Shown one piece after another: positions 15,101 through 16,710 of a DNA stretch of 16,710 nt (the stretch's first letter is position 1; each line of letters begins with the position of its first letter). The position numbers and the translations under genes were made by a program. The notes under the pieces are model-generated. The model was not told the DNA's origin. It saw only the letters and a program-made list of their open reading frames with translations, and made no database searches. The DNA is from Planctomycetota bacterium (GTDB lineage: Bacteria > Planctomycetota > Planctomycetia > Pirellulales > Pirellulaceae), in contig JAJRVM010000374.1 in the NCBI GenBank assembly GCA_024277285.1, positions 1 to 16,710 on the forward strand, read 5' to 3'.

Positions 15101-15841
15101 CTGTCATTGCGCAACCGCGATATCGCCGAAGCCAACCAACGTGTCGAATCCTTAGAGAAAATATCCAAACAAGCGGAAGAGAAACAAGCGGAGCAAATCG
15201 CCGAACTACAGAAACGCGAAGAGAAGGCCCGCGTCCTTCTTGCGGAAGCCCGAACAGAAAACAAGAACATTCTATCGGCCGGCAACACCGTTGACCCCAT
15301 GCGGTCATCATGTTCTCGGCACGCCGCGGTACGAGATTTCTGGATAAACTACAAGTTCCAAGATATTCCATCGGCCTCTGTGGCTCCGGACACGGATGCC
15401 CCTCCAGCAACCACCGCGCCGGAAGCCGCGACTGATGACGAAGCGGAGGACACGCGGGCGGCGATGCGCCATGCATTGGAAGAGGCAAAGGCCGAAATCG
15501 TAACCACAAAGAAACGGGCCGCGCCGGGCTCTAAACGAGGTGGAAAAAGCAAAACAAAAGCCAAAGCCAGGGCCAAAACAGCATCGAAGGACGCACCCAT
15601 CAAGGTGACGCGTGAAACCTTAGAAAAAGAAGCCAAACGAAAGTCCAAAACGGCACCGAAATCCAAACAACGAGCCAAAGACGATGAGGTACTGGCCAAG
15701 CTGGACCGCACCACCGCGCAACGCCTCAGGGCCATGAAACGCCTCAACCCTGACAAATCAAACGAAGAGTTGCTCAAACAAATCCGCGCGGAAGGCGGTA
15801 CGAAGTCTCGCAGTAAACAGAAAAAAGGTTGGTTCTCATAG
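12143..15841 (+). CDS. Giant coiled-coil protein (1232 residues) with lysine-rich C-terminal tail
   Basis: I do not recognise a specific family; general resemblance to SMC, myosin or filament proteins reflects the heptad pattern only. After a short head (1-12, with FTQLLATAEGAFADLE leading into helix), residues about 15-1040 are near-continuous coiled coil, very rich in Glu, Gln, Ala, Lys and Arg and almost free of proline and aromatics. Residues 626-716 and 717-807 are tandem copies of one 91-residue unit. A break (about 1042-1075, including FWINYKFQDIP) leads to an acidic Ala/Pro/Thr-rich linker, then a histone-H1-like lysine-rich stretch and a final helix with KLDRTTAQRLRAMKRLNP before a basic end. 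No Walker motif, signal peptide or membrane helix is seen. The start at 12143 has GGGAGAG ten bases upstream; the ATG at 12092 lacks one. It is transcribed divergently from the GTPase cassette. A cytoplasmic scaffold or filament role is inference. Confidence 0.75.
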   Translation: MSNDSTFTQLLATAEGAFADLERGLADQRSALDAWSETVRRQYENDVEERQRHFAQIQDELNRREADIAEAARQQQVATAELEKRASQLDNRNNELEKQAAALAQELAELEIARKERADLTAQIKSERKALDKEISRFHKQVGKTQARLDDTAAQLQDKADALASQEQKLRAEAEAIAARTAQFDSDRKRWEKDRTAIDAKQCAERRRLDDESNKLASLASDVAQREEASSATHEHLATLERTLAAKTKELEEEESTVRTSLETIAEKERTLRDSVKSNNEQRARNKQEASVLAEQKKNLEARIADTLETEKTLDRRQADLEQRAASLAQQEAELAKREEKLAKRATQVQGESDTLAQQATRLREEEKTIRAQSANIEEAQQQQHREAAAAKKRAEELQNQQHELEKNLTSLQRQRDELTQRSAAVEQAAAETEAKRKEVDARATQIENEARSRNAQIAVKQKEADQRERELEKRDRDIENREQALHATVAKLDRQRVELEQRHKQADEREQTLHRKQQEVDGFAREIKQEEQTLQMQRSELERQQKEMTQRIAALEDREKTLADQHAQLESALGNAESTQQAAEEAKRIATEITKARHKELANARKELSSLQKSAGEKDQRVAELESELQSLRETVETERKQRDEAAARANELKTALSQGDAASAETLAELNRVRSKLDEQVALATDAASKLKQTQMALEEQQENAQQSHEHAAKLETELHALRKAVEAERKQRDEAAARANALKAALSQGEAASAETQAELDRVRSKLDEQVALGKVVESKLEQTRNALDDQKHTAQQSREHTAKLETEIKKLQADLEVKKSEAAVAVARAESVEAVASKSQGAAVKLSQQTEQIQSELRQARADLQQREAAAQDAKAELAHTHESLRKERERLRTSKAHSTELEHTIQQLQSSLSEKAKEAERATHEASSLQKAMAQTQHHAASLSDTAAGTKAKLASLQSELDEKQRIADTVQSELEEIRNLLSLRNRDIAEANQRVESLEKISKQAEEKQAEQIAELQKREEKARVLLAEARTENKNILSAGNTVDPMRSSCSRHAAVRDFWINYKFQDIPSASVAPDTDAPPATTAPEAATDDEAEDTRAAMRHALEEAKAEIVTTKKRAAPGSKRGGKSKTKAKARAKTASKDAPIKVTRETLEKEAKRKSKTAPKSKQRAKDDEVLAKLDRTTAQRLRAMKRLNPDKSNEELLKQIRAEGGTKSRSKQKKGWFS
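14018..14563 (+). repeat. Tandem duplication of a 273-bp unit inside the giant coiled-coil gene
   Basis: Unit one is 14018-14290 and unit two 14291-14563. Each starts at CTG GAG/GAA within LE(S/T)EL and is exactly 273 bp, or 91 codons. Long stretches are nearly identical in DNA, for instance around AAACAACGTGACGAGGCGG (about 14066 and 14339) and CTCGATGAGCAAGTCGCGTTG (about 14175 and 14448). A third LETE start at 14564 begins a diverged continuation. The unit length is 13 heptads, so the duplication keeps the coiled-coil register. Confidence 0.9.
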
Positions 15842-15892
15842 CACCTGAAGCGCAGCGCCACTTAGCCAATCAGACGGCATCAGACGGTTACG
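15842..15892. other. Short convergent spacer between the giant coiled-coil gene and kynB
   Basis: These 51 bases contain the direct repeat CAGACGG at 15871 and 15881. A 6-bp hairpin, CCGTTC (15904-15909) with GAACGG (15913-15918), lies just inside the end of kynB. No T-tract follows on either strand, so a terminator cannot be assigned with confidence. Confidence 0.25.
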
Positions 15893-16519
15893 CTACGGTT
15901 CCACCGTTCGAAGAACGGCACGAACCGGGCTTGCGTCGAAACCCGCCAGCCGCAACGGTAGCGCGATCAGCTCGTACACCCCCTCAGGCACCTCCCGCAA
16001 CACCAGTCCTTCGAGAATGGCCATACCATGGGCAAGAAACCGCTGATGCGAAGGTAGCGTCTTGGAGGTAAACAGGTCCACGCTCGGCGTGTCGATGCCT
16101 ACCAGGCAAACACCACGCTCGTGCAGCGCGTCAACCAACTTCGGTTCGAGCGCGGCAAAATCTTCTGAGAACTCAGTCGGATCCGGGTACGTCTCCGTCG
16201 CGAAGAGTACCCGCGACGCATCCAGCTTGTCGGGAATACCAGCCACACCAACCCGCGTGTTTCGATCCACCGACACCCGAATGACCTGCGCCGGTCCCAG
16301 ATAAACTTCCAACGGCTGCACCTCGATGCCTGCCGCGTCAACACCGTAGTGGCTTGGCGCGTCTGCATGAGCCCCGGCATGCACCGTGCATCGCAACGAC
16401 GAAAGCGTGAGACTATCGCCTTGCTTCATGTCACACAGGACCTCTCGCGAGAGTGTGGTGTCTCCCGGCCACACGGCCAACGACGGCGACAAGATGGGGG
16501 AAATATCGTATATCATCAT
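15893..16519 (-). CDS. kynB: Kynurenine formamidase (arylformamidase), cyclase family
   Basis: This 208-residue enzyme hydrolyses N-formyl-L-kynurenine to kynurenine and formate in tryptophan breakdown (EC 3.5.1.9). The metal and catalytic motif H-x3-H-x-D-x3-H is present as H47, H51, D53 and H57 in HAGAHADAPSHY. GIDTPSVD (141-148), H158 and E170 match the remaining conserved sites of bacterial KynB, which carries two metal ions. The C terminus PEGVYELIALPLRLAGFDASPVRAVLR-like segment is characteristic of KynB rather than of other cyclase-family hydrolases. The length matches the family. The start at 16519 is MMIYDIS; the longer frame from 16558 adds 13 residues not seen in the family. An ATG at 16516 is equally possible. 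It is convergent with the giant coiled-coil gene, and no kynA or kynU gene is in the window. Confidence 0.92.
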   Translation of the reverse strand: MMIYDISPILSPSLAVWPGDTTLSREVLCDMKQGDSLTLSSLRCTVHAGAHADAPSHYGVDAAGIEVQPLEVYLGPAQVIRVSVDRNTRVGVAGIPDKLDASRVLFATETYPDPTEFSEDFAALEPKLVDALHERGVCLVGIDTPSVDLFTSKTLPSHQRFLAHGMAILEGLVLREVPEGVYELIALPLRLAGFDASPVRAVLRTVEP

Positions 16520-16590
16520 GAGTCTACCAGAGCACCAGCCCCGACGCAGACGGCACATGGCAGCATGCTCCCGGAGCCTCCCACGGCCTT

Positions 16591-16619
16591 AGTACAGCAT
16601 GAGCCATCGTCATCGTCAA
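16591..16619 (-). promoter_or_regulatory. Candidate sigma70 promoter for kynB
   Basis: On the minus strand, TTGACG (16619-16614) is followed by a 17-base spacer and TGTACT (16596-16591), matching the -35 box at five of six and the -10 box at four of six positions. Transcription would begin near 16584, leaving a leader of about 65 bases before the kynB start at 16519. Confidence 0.4.
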
Positions 16620-16710
16620 ACGTAGTCCGACCACTTGCCTGCCGTATGATATTCGACGACGGTAACCACGCGAGCTGATCCACTGAGAGTTACGGATAAC
16701 GAGCGTCAGC
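16620..16710. other. Right edge of the window, no gene assigned
   Basis: The last 91 bases contain no supported coding sequence. One minus-strand frame stays open from the edge down to a TAG near 16531, but it has no recognisable family features and runs across the candidate kynB promoter. Confidence 0.3.

Noticed and set aside
14808..15509. Long antisense open frame (233 codons) under the giant coiled-coil gene
   Set aside because: It is a shadow frame of a low-stop, Glu/Gln-rich coding sequence; the translation has no domain-like pattern.
12143..15841. SMC/Rad50-type chromosome protein
   Set aside because: No Walker A, Walker B or signature motif is present at either end and there is no hinge-like globular domain; only the coiled coil is shared.
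15871..15887. CAGACGG repeats as a CRISPR-like or attachment-site signal
   Set aside because: There are only two 7-base copies 10 bases apart, with no spacer array, integrase or tRNA nearby.
16533..16709. Open minus-strand frame reaching the right edge
   Set aside because: It shows no protein-like features and overlaps the candidate kynB promoter.

Overview
The window is about 16.7 kb of bacterial DNA with moderately high GC. It has mostly tight gene spacing with a few regulatory gaps of 350-430 bases. No rRNA, tRNA, CRISPR array, transposase or integrase was recognised. The organism is not identified by any marker gene. The GAP1-N2/DO-GTPase type proteins, a SUMF1-fold protein and very long coiled-coil proteins, together with Gram-negative type surface-sugar genes, would suit a planctomycete or a related lineage. 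That is a weak inference from gene content only.

Left part, plus strand (1-3516). A partial gene end carrying a cysteine-rich zinc-ribbon-like tail is followed by a 353-base leader. Then comes a translationally coupled three-gene operon: a family 2 glycosyltransferase, a Gfo/Idh/MocA NAD-dependent sugar dehydrogenase and a DegT/DnrJ/EryC1 PLP aminotransferase. The last two are the kind of pair that turns a nucleotide-hexuronate into a 3-amino sugar for surface polysaccharide. A 433-base gap with several inverted and direct repeats leads to a soluble hybrid histidine kinase with REC-HisKA-HATPase-REC architecture (3950-5581).

Middle part, minus strand (5644-11720). A bifunctional formiminotransferase-cyclodeaminase (histidine/folate one-carbon metabolism) lies downstream of a four-gene operon-like run transcribed leftwards: a 268-residue coiled-coil protein, a SUMF1/FGE-fold protein lacking the catalytic cysteines, a zinc-ribbon P-loop GTPase of the DO-GTPase type starting with TTG, and a GTPase-associated protein 1 (GAP1). 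GAP1 and DO-GTPase proteins are known from comparative genomics as partners in predicted NTP-dependent conflict or signalling systems. This cassette has no recognisable toxin, nuclease or peptidase effector, and it stands next to a giant coiled-coil gene. It is the best candidate in the window for an undescribed system.

Right part (11721-16710). A 422-base divergent regulatory region with several dyad symmetries separates the cassette from a plus-strand gene for a 1232-residue, almost entirely coiled-coil protein. That protein contains an exact-length 273-bp tandem duplication (91 residues, 13 heptads) and a lysine-rich tail. A convergent kynB-type arylformamidase (tryptophan catabolism) with a good candidate sigma70 promoter closes the window. 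The plausible working model is a GTPase/GAP1 switch that controls or is scaffolded by coiled-coil proteins, lying between two ordinary amino-acid catabolism genes.
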